A DNA stretch of 26,359 nt from a virus. The DNA is taken from IMG/VR virus record IMGVR_UViG_3300041417_000006, positions 1 to 26,359 of that record; one strand, 5' to 3'. Both the position numbers and the translations under genes were made by a program. Of the stretch, positions 1 through 6,793 are shown one piece after another. Under the pieces are notes generated by a model, which worked only from the letters and a program-made list of their open reading frames with translations, did not search any database and was not told where the DNA came from. The number at the start of each line of letters is the position of its first letter. The stretch's first letter is position 1.

Positions 1-118
1 ATATAATTCCACTGTGGGGGACAAATTCAAAGCCGTCAAAAATCCGGTCTTGAATTTTGATATCTTTAATAGCTACCGCTCCACGCTCTGTCAATATCAA
101 AGTATCTGCTGAAAAACA
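1..118 (-). other. Intein N-terminal (Hint) segment inside the DNA polymerase, partial
   Basis: The last 39 codons of the polymerase frame read CFSADTLILTERG, then IKDIKIQDRIFDG and FEFVPHSG. This fits the N-terminal splicing block of inteins: catalytic Cys1, a D-T-x-I-x-T-x-x-G motif, an I-x-D-I-x-x-x-D strand, and the DG-x-x-F/W-V-x-H-x-G stretch seen in many phage Hint domains. The N-extein ends at His230. The place is the conserved helix between motifs B and C of family A polymerases, and inteins often sit at such active-site positions. The C-terminal splice junction and any homing endonuclease domain lie outside the window. Confidence 0.85.
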
Positions 119-808
119 GTGATTTGTAAATACCCCTCCCCAGCTCACCACTTCTTGCCATTGGTGAAGCTCAACTGCCCAGTGGTGAATTTGTGGCACC
201 ATTCGGCCACCGGCTAGCTGCTTCTGAGAAACTCTAGGCTTGAAATACCTGAGACGCCTGCCACTAGGTAGCCTGATATTGAGAAAGTTCTCATGCATGT
301 ACACTTGCACCTTGGTGACGTTATAACGGCTACCAGGATTCAGAATAGCCGAGACAACCGCACCCTCAATTTCTTTCCAAAATGTAGGAATGGGATGGTG
401 TACTTTTCGGTAGGTGTAGACAGCCTTTTTAGCAATATCGTCGGTGACTTGTTTCATTCCTTGGAGGTGACACATCTTTAAAAACTTGGCAGGGCCAACA
501 CCATATTGGCATCCGAGCGTTGCGCTTTTGCCTACAAAGCGCTCAAGACTATCTTTTTTTACGTCCTCAGCATTCATCCCGAACGTATGAGCCGCCATCT
601 CTTCATAGAGCTTTCTATTCTCTCGAAACGCTTTCACGCCCTCTTCATGCTCCGCCACCCAAAAAGCAACACGCGCTTCAATCGCTGCAAAGTCCGCACA
701 AAAGAGTTCATATCCGGGTGAGGGGGTGAGCATGCCTCGTGTGAGAGACGAGAACACTTTCATCGGATCGCCATAGTTTTTTCTAATCCACTCAAGCTTG
801 GATGGCAT
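1..808 (-). CDS. Family A DNA polymerase, polymerase-domain part, interrupted by an intein; runs off the window
   Basis: Open frame of 269 codons from an ATG at 808 down to base 1 with no stop, so it is partial. It continues the polymerase begun at 1868 in another frame, overlapping it by 17 nt. Polymerase motif A is seen at residues 37-46 (CADFAAIEAR, catalytic Asp39). Motif B is at about 90-103 (RFVGKSATLGCQYG, Lys94, Tyr102). A W-GG-containing helix start lies at 223-230. In relatives that region continues into a conserved segment with Gln and ARD and then motif C (HDE). Here, at Cys231, the frame turns into an intein instead, so motif C must lie beyond the window edge. There is only a weak purine stretch before the ATG, so expression may rely on coupling or frameshifting from the upstream frame. 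Family assignment is firm; how the two halves are joined is inference. Confidence 0.88.
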   Translation of the reverse strand, partial: MPSKLEWIRKNYGDPMKVFSSLTRGMLTPSPGYELFCADFAAIEARVAFWVAEHEEGVKAFRENRKLYEEMAAHTFGMNAEDVKKDSLERFVGKSATLGCQYGVGPAKFLKMCHLQGMKQVTDDIAKKAVYTYRKVHHPIPTFWKEIEGAVVSAILNPGSRYNVTKVQVYMHENFLNIRLPSGRRLRYFKPRVSQKQLAGGRMVPQIHHWAVELHQWQEVVSWGGVFTNHCFSADTLILTERGAVAIKDIKIQDRIFDGFEFVPHSGII

Positions 809-1868
809 GAATCACTTTCTTTACATCCTCAAATTTTAAATGGCCCCTTACCATGTTTTGAGGTTGCACGCGCTTTCCACTCCACCGAGCGGTGGGACTC
901 GCACCACAATAGAGCAGTAGCTCACGCGCCCGATTGTCATCTCCTACTGCCTCAAGCATAGCCTGATATTTGGCCGTGGAGGTTTTGGAACCGCCTTGCC
1001 GGAATTCCAGCATCTGGCGAACCTCATCACTTAAATTGTCTTCCATGAGCTTGTCCCGAAGGGTGGCGGCCTGTAGGTTCTCCATATCAGCGCCGCGCTC
1101 ATTGACCCACTGGAGCACTTTTGCAGTCTGGGTAACGCTGGTGATCTCACCATTCGTTAACTCATTCACTCCTTGGGTGATGTTTTCCATTTCTTCACGA
1201 ATTAAATTCAAAATAATTTTCACCGTTGGAATGTCAATGAGAACACCCCGGTCATTAATCTTTTGATCAAGCTCCCAAATCTTTTGCTCGCTGTCTGATA
1301 AATCAGGAAGAGCCATATGAAGCTCATACTCCGCCTTCACGTCAGTGAGGCAGTAGCGATAGATCTTTCTTAAGTCGCTCCTATCAGTCCACCACGGTGA
1401 TGGGTTATGTTTGGAGGGCTTTCTAGGCTTCGAGTATTTTTTAATGAGCCTGTTTCCTTCCATGTTTTTCTGTACGGGAAGGCCAAGCGCTTGAGCTGCT
1501 TCTTCAAGATTACGTGGCAAATGGCACATCGCCGCCTTTGCAGCAGTACATCTCCACCGAGAGGGGGGAATACGGATCAGCACTTCTTTTTGCTCACTCG
1601 TTAAGAGGGGATAACGAGTGAGCGTGTAACGAGTAATAGCACGCTCGAAAGAAGCATTATGAGCAACCAAAATACCTGCTTTGAACACGGCCCAGAGAGC
1701 CTCCGGCATAGGAGCACGCTCAGGAATCCAGAGCCGATAAGGACCACAAGCCACGCGGTATCCAAGACAGAAAATAGATGTGGATTCATCTCGGGCATAA
1801 TTAATGGCTCCTACTGCTTTCAGGTCAGCTTTTGAACGAGATTCATAATCGATGACCGCTTCAAGCAT
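792..1868 (-). CDS. Family A DNA polymerase, N-terminal part with 3'-5' proofreading exonuclease
   Basis: 358 residues. The DEDD exonuclease motifs are visible: Exo I at the start (VIDYES, Asp7/Glu9), Exo II at 67-75 (LVAHNASFE) and Exo III at 172-179 (YCLTDVKA). Residues 320-342 (CGASPTARWSG then VQPQNMVRG) are the segment that leads into the polymerase fingers and palm in phage relatives. The protein then stops with TGA at 792-794, before motif A. The missing polymerase motifs follow directly in the frame starting at 808. It acts in phage DNA replication. It is the last gene of the leftward replication operon, after the tRNA. The split could be a genuine two-subunit polymerase, a programmed +1 frameshift, or a mutation or sequencing error. 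Confidence 0.92.
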   Translation of the reverse strand: MLEAVIDYESRSKADLKAVGAINYARDESTSIFCLGYRVACGPYRLWIPERAPMPEALWAVFKAGILVAHNASFERAITRYTLTRYPLLTSEQKEVLIRIPPSRWRCTAAKAAMCHLPRNLEEAAQALGLPVQKNMEGNRLIKKYSKPRKPSKHNPSPWWTDRSDLRKIYRYCLTDVKAEYELHMALPDLSDSEQKIWELDQKINDRGVLIDIPTVKIILNLIREEMENITQGVNELTNGEITSVTQTAKVLQWVNERGADMENLQAATLRDKLMEDNLSDEVRQMLEFRQGGSKTSTAKYQAMLEAVGDDNRARELLLYCGASPTARWSGKRVQPQNMVRGHLKFEDVKKVIHAIQA

Positions 1869-1937
1869 TTTTTCTTTCTACAGGTGCAAATATAGATTAA
1901 ACAACCAAATTCATGTGCCACAATGTATCTCCTTTAA

Positions 1938-2013
1938 TGGCTGGGGAGGTAGGATTCGAACCTACGGTAGCGGTCTTAACAGGACCGAGCCTTACCAACT
2001 TGGCTACTCCCCA
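1938..2013 (-). tRNA. tRNA-Asn (anticodon GTT)
   Basis: A 76-nt cloverleaf on the minus strand. The 7-bp acceptor stem is TGGGGAG/CTCCCCA. The D arm is GCC...GGC. The anticodon stem is CGGTC/GACCG around loop CTGTTAA, giving GTT. The T arm is GTAGG-TTCGAAT-CCTAC. The discriminator base is G and CCA is encoded. All stems pair perfectly. It lies between the single-strand-binding protein gene and the DNA polymerase gene in the same orientation, so it is probably transcribed with them and cut out by RNase P/Z. A phage tRNA can supplement the host decoding pool; that role is inference. Confidence 0.93.
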
Positions 2014-2022
2014 CCATTGAAA

Positions 2023-2057
2023 GTGGCTCTGTAGGTTCATAACGCCTACAGAGCCAC
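2023..2057 (-). terminator. 13-bp perfect hairpin upstream of the tRNA, terminator-like
   Basis: GTGGCTCTGTAGG at 2023-2035 is the exact reverse complement of 2045-2057, with a 9-nt loop. Read on the minus strand, the stem is followed by TTTC and then, nine bases after the stem, the tRNA 5' end. It sits about 57 nt after the stop of the single-strand-binding protein gene. The short T run makes a full terminator uncertain. It could equally attenuate transcription into the polymerase or protect and process the tRNA precursor. Confidence 0.6.
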
Positions 2058-2114
2058 AGGTCTTCTCCATTTCATGCTTGTCCATGGGCATGGGTGCACG
2101 AATACTAGAGAGCC

Positions 2115-2780
2115 TTATTCCTCGTCATCGGCCGCTTTTTTCTTCTTTGACTTAGGTGCCTCGTCTTCGTCGTCAAAGTCTTTCATTTTCACTTTGCCGC
2201 GAGGCGTGTCCATCTCCTCGTCATCAGAATCGTCAGCGTCCACGCTATCGCGCTCAAACATTTTGGCGACGGATCTGCCGCCACCAAAATTGAGGCTTGC
2301 TTTGGTAGTATCGATTTGAACACCTTGGAGATAAATTGAGATTCCCTCATCCCCATCAAATTCCCAAGCCGAGATATTGATAGCGACGTTAGCCCACATG
2401 CCGCCCTTCACCGCTTGGGGGCTAAAGGCTTTACCCTTCAAATCAACCACCGGAACGGGTGTCTGAGTGGAGGCCGTCACAAAGAACTTGTCTTTGTAGG
2501 TGGGTTGGTCTTCACGCTCGTTACCATCCTGAACGAATTTCTTGAGCCCCTCAGGATATTCCGATTCATCCTCACCCCAAGTTTGCACCTTAATCGACTT
2601 GATGGCTTTTCTAAGCTCCTTCAGCTGAGGATGATCCCGCTCCAAAAGCATATCGGTGCGGTAGTACACTTTTCCTTTATAGGGCTTTGGATCATGAAGA
2701 TCCGGATAAGAGAGAATGACTCCCCACAGAGTCATCTCAACGGATGGTTTTTTCTTTTTCTTTGCTTTCACTTTTGCCAT
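2115..2780 (-). CDS. DUF2815-like single-stranded DNA-binding protein
   Basis: 221 residues. The lysine-rich N-terminus (MAKVKAKKKKK) is followed by a beta-rich OB-fold-like core of the DUF2815 family (SVEMTLWGVILSYPDLHDP..., ...GMWANVAINISAWEF...). The C-terminal 45 residues are very acidic (DADDSDDEE, DFDDEDE, DDEE). A core plus acidic tail is the known plan of T7 gp2.5-type SSBs, where the tail contacts polymerase and helicase. The start is preceded by GAAAGGAACGA, a clear ribosome site used repeatedly in this genome. It overlaps the end of the preceding small gene by 44 nt. Its position just ahead of the polymerase fits a role coating ssDNA at the fork. The acidic-tail role is inferred from the family. 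Confidence 0.85.
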   Translation of the reverse strand: MAKVKAKKKKKPSVEMTLWGVILSYPDLHDPKPYKGKVYYRTDMLLERDHPQLKELRKAIKSIKVQTWGEDESEYPEGLKKFVQDGNEREDQPTYKDKFFVTASTQTPVPVVDLKGKAFSPQAVKGGMWANVAINISAWEFDGDEGISIYLQGVQIDTTKASLNFGGGRSVAKMFERDSVDADDSDDEEMDTPRGKVKMKDFDDEDEAPKSKKKKAADDEE

Positions 2781-2958
2781 TTTTCGTTCCTTTCAGTTTT
2801 GTGGTTGCGTTAAACACTTTCAAATAGACTTGCCGGGTTTCAATGATCTCAGGCACCGTGAAGCGCCTTTGAAAATCTGGGTCATTATTCAGTAGCGTGT
2901 AGTGCCGGTACAAAATACGCTCAAGAGTGATCAATTCATTTTGCGTGAGCTTTAGCAT
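2737..2958 (-). CDS. Small protein of unknown function (73 aa) in the replication operon
   Basis: Begins at ATG 2958, seven to eight bases after a strong GGAGAGG site. The start overlaps the stop of the DUF2800 gene (ATGCTAA), so the two are translationally coupled. A longer frame starting at 3012 has no ribosome site and is not preferred. The protein is mostly helical, with a lysine/glutamate-rich C-terminus. It contains DPDFQRRF followed by VYLKVFNA. The same DPxFxxRF ... Y..xNA pattern occurs in the small gene at 4276-4530, suggesting distant paralogy. I do not recognise a known domain. Confidence 0.7.
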   Translation of the reverse strand: MLKLTQNELITLERILYRHYTLLNNDPDFQRRFTVPEIIETRQVYLKVFNATTKLKGTKNGKSESKEKEKTIR

Positions 2959-3764
2959 GGTGCAAACCTCTCCATAATTTTGCTCTCTTTTGCTTTCATT
3001 TGAAGCGGACACTTCTGCCTAGCCTGACAAAACCAGCACCATTTTGGATCGGCCACAAGAGGCGCGTCTTTCTTTTTGGTGAGAGCTGCACCTTTTTGAA
3101 ACAGGGTCTTTTTCTTTTCAAGCATCTCAGGCGTTGTTCGCCATGACCTTACAGGCCCGCTTGAATGAACCGCATTGGGCTGAATGATGGTGATGGTAGC
3201 GCGTGAGAAATCCCAACCAAACCGATCGGCAGCCGCTACCGCATAATAGAGTCCTTGGGTGTTGTGCTCGGGCTCAACTGCTTTCTGCCCGTTCTTATAG
3301 TCCATCACGTGAAGAGTGCCGAAGGGTTGATACAAAATGATGTCGGCAGTGCCAAAGCCCACACCCTCAAGCTCAAGCTTTTCTTCCACCAAAAGCTCTA
3401 CGGGGTGGCCTGTTTGTTTCTCAAGCGCGACTTTCTCTTTAATCACTTCTTGAGCCGCAAAGAGGGCGTTATAAAACATGGCTTCATCAAATTGAATGTG
3501 CTCTTTAAAATCTTGAGCTACTGGATGAGTGAGCATGCCTGAGAAGTGCTCATTTTCCAGCATGAACTGAAGCAGCGTATGGGTGCGGGTACCCCTGACT
3601 GAGTGCTCATTATCCACGCTTGGAATGCCCTCACTTAGTTTCACCGAGCCCGGACAACTCAGCCAACGCTCACTGCCTGATGCACTGAGCTTCGCATGAG
3701 CCTTGTCCTTATCAGGCTCCTTCATGTACTTCTGAAAAAGGTGTCTGAGTTCTCGGGATGTCAT
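2952..3764 (-). CDS. DUF2800 Cas4/RecB-like PD-(D/E)XK nuclease
   Basis: 270 residues. Early on it has SASGSERWLSCPGSVKL, the hallmark start of DUF2800. The nuclease core shows GTADIILY and HVMDYKNGQ (the D...DxK active-site pattern), followed by a QGLYYAVAAA helix. Four cysteines, one in SCPGS and three in the C-terminal WCWFCQARQKCP, resemble the iron-sulfur ligand set of Cas4/AddB-type nucleases. Start and stop overlap both neighbours: ATGA with the upstream exonuclease and ATGCTAA with the downstream small gene. In phages this family travels with DUF2815 SSB, PolA and SNF2, as here. It probably processes DNA ends in recombination or replication; substrate and polarity are unknown. Confidence 0.88.
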   Translation of the reverse strand: MTSRELRHLFQKYMKEPDKDKAHAKLSASGSERWLSCPGSVKLSEGIPSVDNEHSVRGTRTHTLLQFMLENEHFSGMLTHPVAQDFKEHIQFDEAMFYNALFAAQEVIKEKVALEKQTGHPVELLVEEKLELEGVGFGTADIILYQPFGTLHVMDYKNGQKAVEPEHNTQGLYYAVAAADRFGWDFSRATITIIQPNAVHSSGPVRSWRTTPEMLEKKKTLFQKGAALTKKKDAPLVADPKWCWFCQARQKCPLQMKAKESKIMERFAPC

Positions 3765-4279
3765 AGGCCCTTCAACTTTTGTAATGCGGCCATAATGGTG
3801 TGAGCCTGGCTTTTCGCATCCTCAAGAGCCTGGTGCGCAGTAGGAATTTTAGGCATTTTCATACCCGCTAGATCTAGAGCAGTACGCGTGTCCCTTTCAT
3901 TTCTAAAAGCCCAAGGCTTCTTTCGCCCAACAGCTCGGTAAGCTGCAGATAAAACGGCTAGATCAAATGATGAGCCATGTGACCAAACAATTGTATTGGG
4001 AGAAAAATAATAATTCAGATTAGCTAATGCCAAATCCAGGACGCTACGATTAAAAGTAAGTGCCATTTTCGACTCTTGCGACTGTGCAAGCCACCAATAA
4101 AAGGTTTCGCTTTCGATAAAAAGACCAACATCGAGACAACTTTGAAGGTCAATATTGGCATAAAACTGTGCACCCAGCTCTTGAGTCTCTGGGTCAAATT
4201 CTGTTAGCCCTATTGAGAGAATTGCACACCCGGGTGTTGAGCCTAATGTTTCCAAATCGATCATTATATTATTCATCAT
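3761..4279 (-). CDS. DnaQ-fold 3'-5' exonuclease (T4 DexA / Rv2179c-like)
   Basis: 172 residues. MIDLETLG (DxE, motif I), SFDLAVL (motif II) and AHQALEDAKSQA (HxxxxxD, motif III) make a complete DEDDh active site. The segment with FYANIDLQSC and TFYWWLAQS is characteristic of the DexA-like branch. The stop overlaps the DUF2800 start as ATGA, and the start overlaps the preceding stop. The first ATG (4279) is used here; ATGs at 4276 and 4264 are possible because no clear Shine-Dalgarno distinguishes them. It likely degrades or trims DNA or RNA 3' ends during phage replication, separate from the proofreading domain of the polymerase. Confidence 0.88.
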   Translation of the reverse strand: MMNNIMIDLETLGSTPGCAILSIGLTEFDPETQELGAQFYANIDLQSCLDVGLFIESETFYWWLAQSQESKMALTFNRSVLDLALANLNYYFSPNTIVWSHGSSFDLAVLSAAYRAVGRKKPWAFRNERDTRTALDLAGMKMPKIPTAHQALEDAKSQAHTIMAALQKLKGL

Positions 4280-4530
4280 AGGAGTGAGGGCGGGGGGTTT
4301 GAGCTTTCAGCATGAGCGTTGTAGGTGTCCATGACCATCTTTTCAGCCGCTTTGAAGCGCTTCAGAAAGCCTGGATCTTGCTTGAACATCTCACCCACCA
4401 GTCTCATCATAGTGGCAATGCCTTTTGCGTCTTTGGTAAGCAAAGCGTGGTAGGTCGTCACCATGCAGCTTGCGAGTATAAAGGTGGTGGCCTCGTCTTT
4501 TTGAAGCAGGGCTTCTTTATTAGATTCCAT
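4276..4530 (-). CDS. Small protein of unknown function (84 aa)
   Basis: Starts at ATG 4530 after an AAGAAAG purine stretch. The open frame extends to a GTG at 4563, but that lies inside a hairpin and has no ribosome site. It is predicted helical, with methionine-rich segments (MMRLVGEMF, EKMVMDTY). It contains DPGFLKRF ... YNAH, resembling DPDFQRRF ... FNA of the small gene at 2737-2958. The stop overlaps the next start (CTATGATGA). The two small genes flank the two nucleases, so a shared accessory role in the nuclease block is possible but unproven. Confidence 0.65.
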   Translation of the reverse strand: MESNKEALLQKDEATTFILASCMVTTYHALLTKDAKGIATMMRLVGEMFKQDPGFLKRFKAAEKMVMDTYNAHAESSNPPPSLL

Positions 4531-4546
4531 TTTATTCTTTCTTAAA

Positions 4547-4586
4547 AGGCGGCTGGCGCTCACAGCGTGTTGCGTACCAGCCGCCT
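4547..4586 (-). terminator. 10-bp hairpin followed by TTTT; terminator or attenuator
   Basis: AGGCGGCTGG (4547-4556) pairs exactly with CCAGCCGCCT (4577-4586). The 20-nt loop holds a nested CGCT/AGCG hairpin. On the minus strand the stem's last base and following bases form TTTTAAG, just before the start of the gene at 4530. It would reduce, or conditionally control, transcription from the helicase and acidic-protein genes into the nuclease genes. Confidence 0.55.
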
Positions 4587-4590
4587 CTCA

Positions 4591-4656
4591 TTTTCCGTTT
4601 CATCTCTCTCAGAAATACAAAGGGAGCATGCCCTTGTGGTTTCTATGAACGGAAAA
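4591..4656 (-). ncRNA. Imperfect long stem, possible structured RNA element
   Basis: TTTTCCGTT-x-CAT at 4591-4603 pairs over 12 bp, with one bulged base, with ATGAACGGAAAA at 4645-4656. Inside are a second short stem (AGAAA/TTTCT) and a CAAGGG/CCC(T)TTG stem around a six-base loop. The element starts immediately after the stop codon of the gene at 4658-5077 and is followed by the G+C-rich hairpin at 4547-4586. It matches no riboswitch I know; an RNA processing site or regulatory leader is possible. Confidence 0.4.
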
Positions 4657-4657
4657 A

Positions 4658-5077
4658 TCAGTTCTTGTTCAAGCGAGCCATCACTTTGGTGTAGACTGCG
4701 TCCCACTTAGAAGGATGCTTCTCTAGTTCCTTGGTGGTCTTCATATTGAAACCCAAGAGAATGGCTTTCATGCGATCAGGATTTTTTTCACCATAGGTGT
4801 TGATGGCTCTCTTAAGAGTGGCAAAACTGACAGTCGTTTCTAAATCGTCGTCATCAAGCTCGTCTTCATCCAGCTCTTTCTCTGCAAAGCTCTCTTCTTC
4901 ATCCTCACTGACTGTGTTCTCAGGAGTGGTGCGCGTTTTGGTCTTACGAGTTTTGGTAGTTGTCTCAGCAGGCGTCGTCTTTTGTTCACCCGAGCCGTCC
5001 AAAATTTTAGTAATGGCGTCAAATTGAACCGCTGTAATTCCGTTAATGGTCACCGATAGTGTAGGTGTGTTGATCAT
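4658..5077 (-). CDS. Acidic protein of unknown function (139 aa)
   Basis: The start is ATG 5077, preceded at good distance by GAAAGGAACGA. An upstream TTG frame (5095) is rejected because it would include the ribosome site. It has three parts: a short N-terminal region (about 1-30), a linker rich in Thr/Lys then a very acidic stretch (SEDEEES, DEDELDDDD, about 60-85), and a C-terminal folded-looking region (TVSFATLKRAINTYGEKN...). It follows the helicase gene after a 14-nt gap and sits in the replication operon. The acidic linker recalls proteins that bind SSB or DNA-processing enzymes. I do not recognise the family. Confidence 0.75.
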   Translation of the reverse strand: MINTPTLSVTINGITAVQFDAITKILDGSGEQKTTPAETTTKTRKTKTRTTPENTVSEDEEESFAEKELDEDELDDDDLETTVSFATLKRAINTYGEKNPDRMKAILLGFNMKTTKELEKHPSKWDAVYTKVMARLNKN

Positions 5078-5091
5078 ACTCTTCGTTCCTT

Positions 5092-6693
5092 TCAATTCAG
5101 AGCTTCGTGGATATGTTTTTCTTTCTCAAGCACTCGATTTAATATCCGCTCATCGAGGCTATCTCTTAAAACCAAGTATTGAATGTAGACGTGTTTGTCT
5201 TGTGTGATGCGGTGAATGCGGTCCTCAGCTTGCTCGTTAATTCCTGGACTCCATGACGCCTCAACAAAGATGGCGCGGGGGGCTTTGGTCAAAGTGTTAC
5301 CCACACCAATGGAATCAATGTTTCCAACAATCACGCGGTTCACATCACGGGATTGAAACTGAGTGACAGCGTCTTGTTTTTCTTTGGCCGTCATCCCGCC
5401 TTGTACTTTGAGTGCACCATACTCGCCCAAATAGCGGTGGAGTTCATTCACCACTGAAATGTGGTGAGCAAACACCACGACCTTCTCGTCAGTATTATCG
5501 AGGTACGATTTAATGAAAGCAACAGCCGGTAGAAGCTTTGCTAGCCCGCATTCTTTTCGATAAGTAGCAATGTCACCCAGATTTGAATTCTCGCCTAAAA
5601 GCTCTTCAATGGTGCGGTTCTGAAGCAAAGCCTGATCTAATTTTTCAAAACGCTTTGGCCGATCCAAAAACACCACTTGCCTAGTCTTTGGGCCAAGCTC
5701 GGTGAGAACATCTTTTTTCAGATGCCGCACCATGAATTTCGCTTTAAGTTCTTTCCTGAGTTGTTTGAGGTTCGAAGCTCCTGAAAAGTCCCAGTGAACA
5801 ACAGCTTTCCCTCTTTCATAGTGAGTGACTGGCTTTGCAGCACAAAAGTCTTTTCCGTATGTTTGACGACATCGGAAGCCCATCGCCTCAGGTGCAACGC
5901 GAGAGAGCAACCCAAACAATTCAATAGGTCTTCCGTTGGGTATGGGTGTTCCGGACATAAAAACCAGGCGCTCTGCTCGGCTAACAATTCCTTCATGGTT
6001 CTCATCTCCTAAAAGCGCAACGGTGCGCTGGGCATCCTCAGTTTTGAAACGGTGGAATTCATCTACAAAAAGCCATTTGAATGAGTGTTTCGCAATTTCG
6101 TCCTGAATAGTTTTACGCGCAATGAGTGAATCAGGCACAATGACGATACCCCGATTGAAGTCGGCGTCTGGCCCCTCAACAATGGCAGGCAGTGGACAAG
6201 TGGTGTGAGGCGTAGCCCATTTACTTATTTCATTGGCCCAATTGTACTTAAGAAATGGGGGGCAAATGATGAGCGCCTTCCCTGGCGCTGAATTCATACA
6301 CAGGCAAGCTGTAATGGTCTTTCCTAAACCTGCTTCGTCTGCGATGAATGACGGTGTGCGTGTGAGTGCATGCCAGGCTGAGGTCATTTGCCAGGAACGT
6401 GGCTCTAAATGATCGGGATACTGAATTGACTCAGGCGGCGTGAGACTGGTGATAAAGGTATTTTTTAATTTTCTCTCGCCACTCTCGTCTGCAAACCGCC
6501 TGAGCTTGACGGCCTTGGCCGCTGATCGCGTTACCCATCGAAAGGCTCCCGCGTCATCCATCTTGAATCCAGCGTTCACCGCAGCAAGATCGCGATGTGT
6601 ATTCGCTGAATAATAAAATTTTCCGTTTTCAAAACTCAGTGTGCCCATGGTTGATAGGGCGAACCTAATTTGAATTTGCAATGTCGTCAACAT
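5092..6693 (-). CDS. SNF2-family DNA helicase/ATPase (HARP/SMARCAL1-like)
   Basis: 533 residues from ATG 6693; ATG 6648 is an alternative. The frame remains open to 6894 but would then overlap the divergent regulator. The N-terminus (SFENGKFYYSAN...AGFKMDDAGAFRWVT) is the small HARP-like module that precedes the motor in phage SNF2 proteins. Motor motifs are ADEAGLGKT (I, about 118-126), VDEFHRFK (II), MSGTPIPN (III), VVVFAHH (IV) and QAEDRIHRITQ (VI). SNF2 enzymes translocate on duplex DNA. HARP relatives anneal or remodel forks, so a role at phage replication or recombination forks is likely. It is the first gene of the leftward operon, so the intergenic region at 6694-6793 should hold its promoter. 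Confidence 0.9.
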   Translation of the reverse strand: MLTTLQIQIRFALSTMGTLSFENGKFYYSANTHRDLAAVNAGFKMDDAGAFRWVTRSAAKAVKLRRFADESGERKLKNTFITSLTPPESIQYPDHLEPRSWQMTSAWHALTRTPSFIADEAGLGKTITACLCMNSAPGKALIICPPFLKYNWANEISKWATPHTTCPLPAIVEGPDADFNRGIVIVPDSLIARKTIQDEIAKHSFKWLFVDEFHRFKTEDAQRTVALLGDENHEGIVSRAERLVFMSGTPIPNGRPIELFGLLSRVAPEAMGFRCRQTYGKDFCAAKPVTHYERGKAVVHWDFSGASNLKQLRKELKAKFMVRHLKKDVLTELGPKTRQVVFLDRPKRFEKLDQALLQNRTIEELLGENSNLGDIATYRKECGLAKLLPAVAFIKSYLDNTDEKVVVFAHHISVVNELHRYLGEYGALKVQGGMTAKEKQDAVTQFQSRDVNRVIVGNIDSIGVGNTLTKAPRAIFVEASWSPGINEQAEDRIHRITQDKHVYIQYLVLRDSLDERILNRVLEKEKHIHEALN

Positions 6694-6793
6694 TTCTTTT
6701 TGCAAAATAAATTTTTTGCGCGTAGTGCTTGAAAGAACGAGTGAAGTTAGCTCTTTATATCTAAGCACCAAAAGAAAGAAAGAAAGAACGAAT
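6694..6793. promoter_or_regulatory. Divergent promoter/operator region between helicase and XRE regulator
   Basis: This 100-bp gap separates the leftward replication operon from the rightward regulator operon. Inverted half-sites GTGCTT (6725-6730) and AAGCAC (6763-6768) flank a rightward candidate -35 (TTGAAA, 6729-6734) and an AT-rich -10-like block (TTTATAT, 6754-6760), though the spacing is long. A 10-bp direct repeat GAAAGAACGA occurs at 6731-6740 and 6782-6791; the second copy acts as the ribosome site of the regulator. The leftward promoter is unclear. Autoregulation by the adjacent XRE protein is an inference. Confidence 0.5.

Noticed and set aside
293-729. Plus-strand frames of 62-71 codons
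   Set aside because: They run antisense to the polymerase palm/fingers region, which is clearly coding on the minus strand with motifs A and B.
1938-2013. tRNA as a prophage attachment site
   Set aside because: The gene lies inside the replication operon, and no integrase or repeated tRNA 3' end was seen in the window.
1852-2091. Short frames on both strands across 1852-2091
   Set aside because: They translate through the tRNA-Asn gene and its flanking hairpin and give the usual spurious tRNA-derived peptides.
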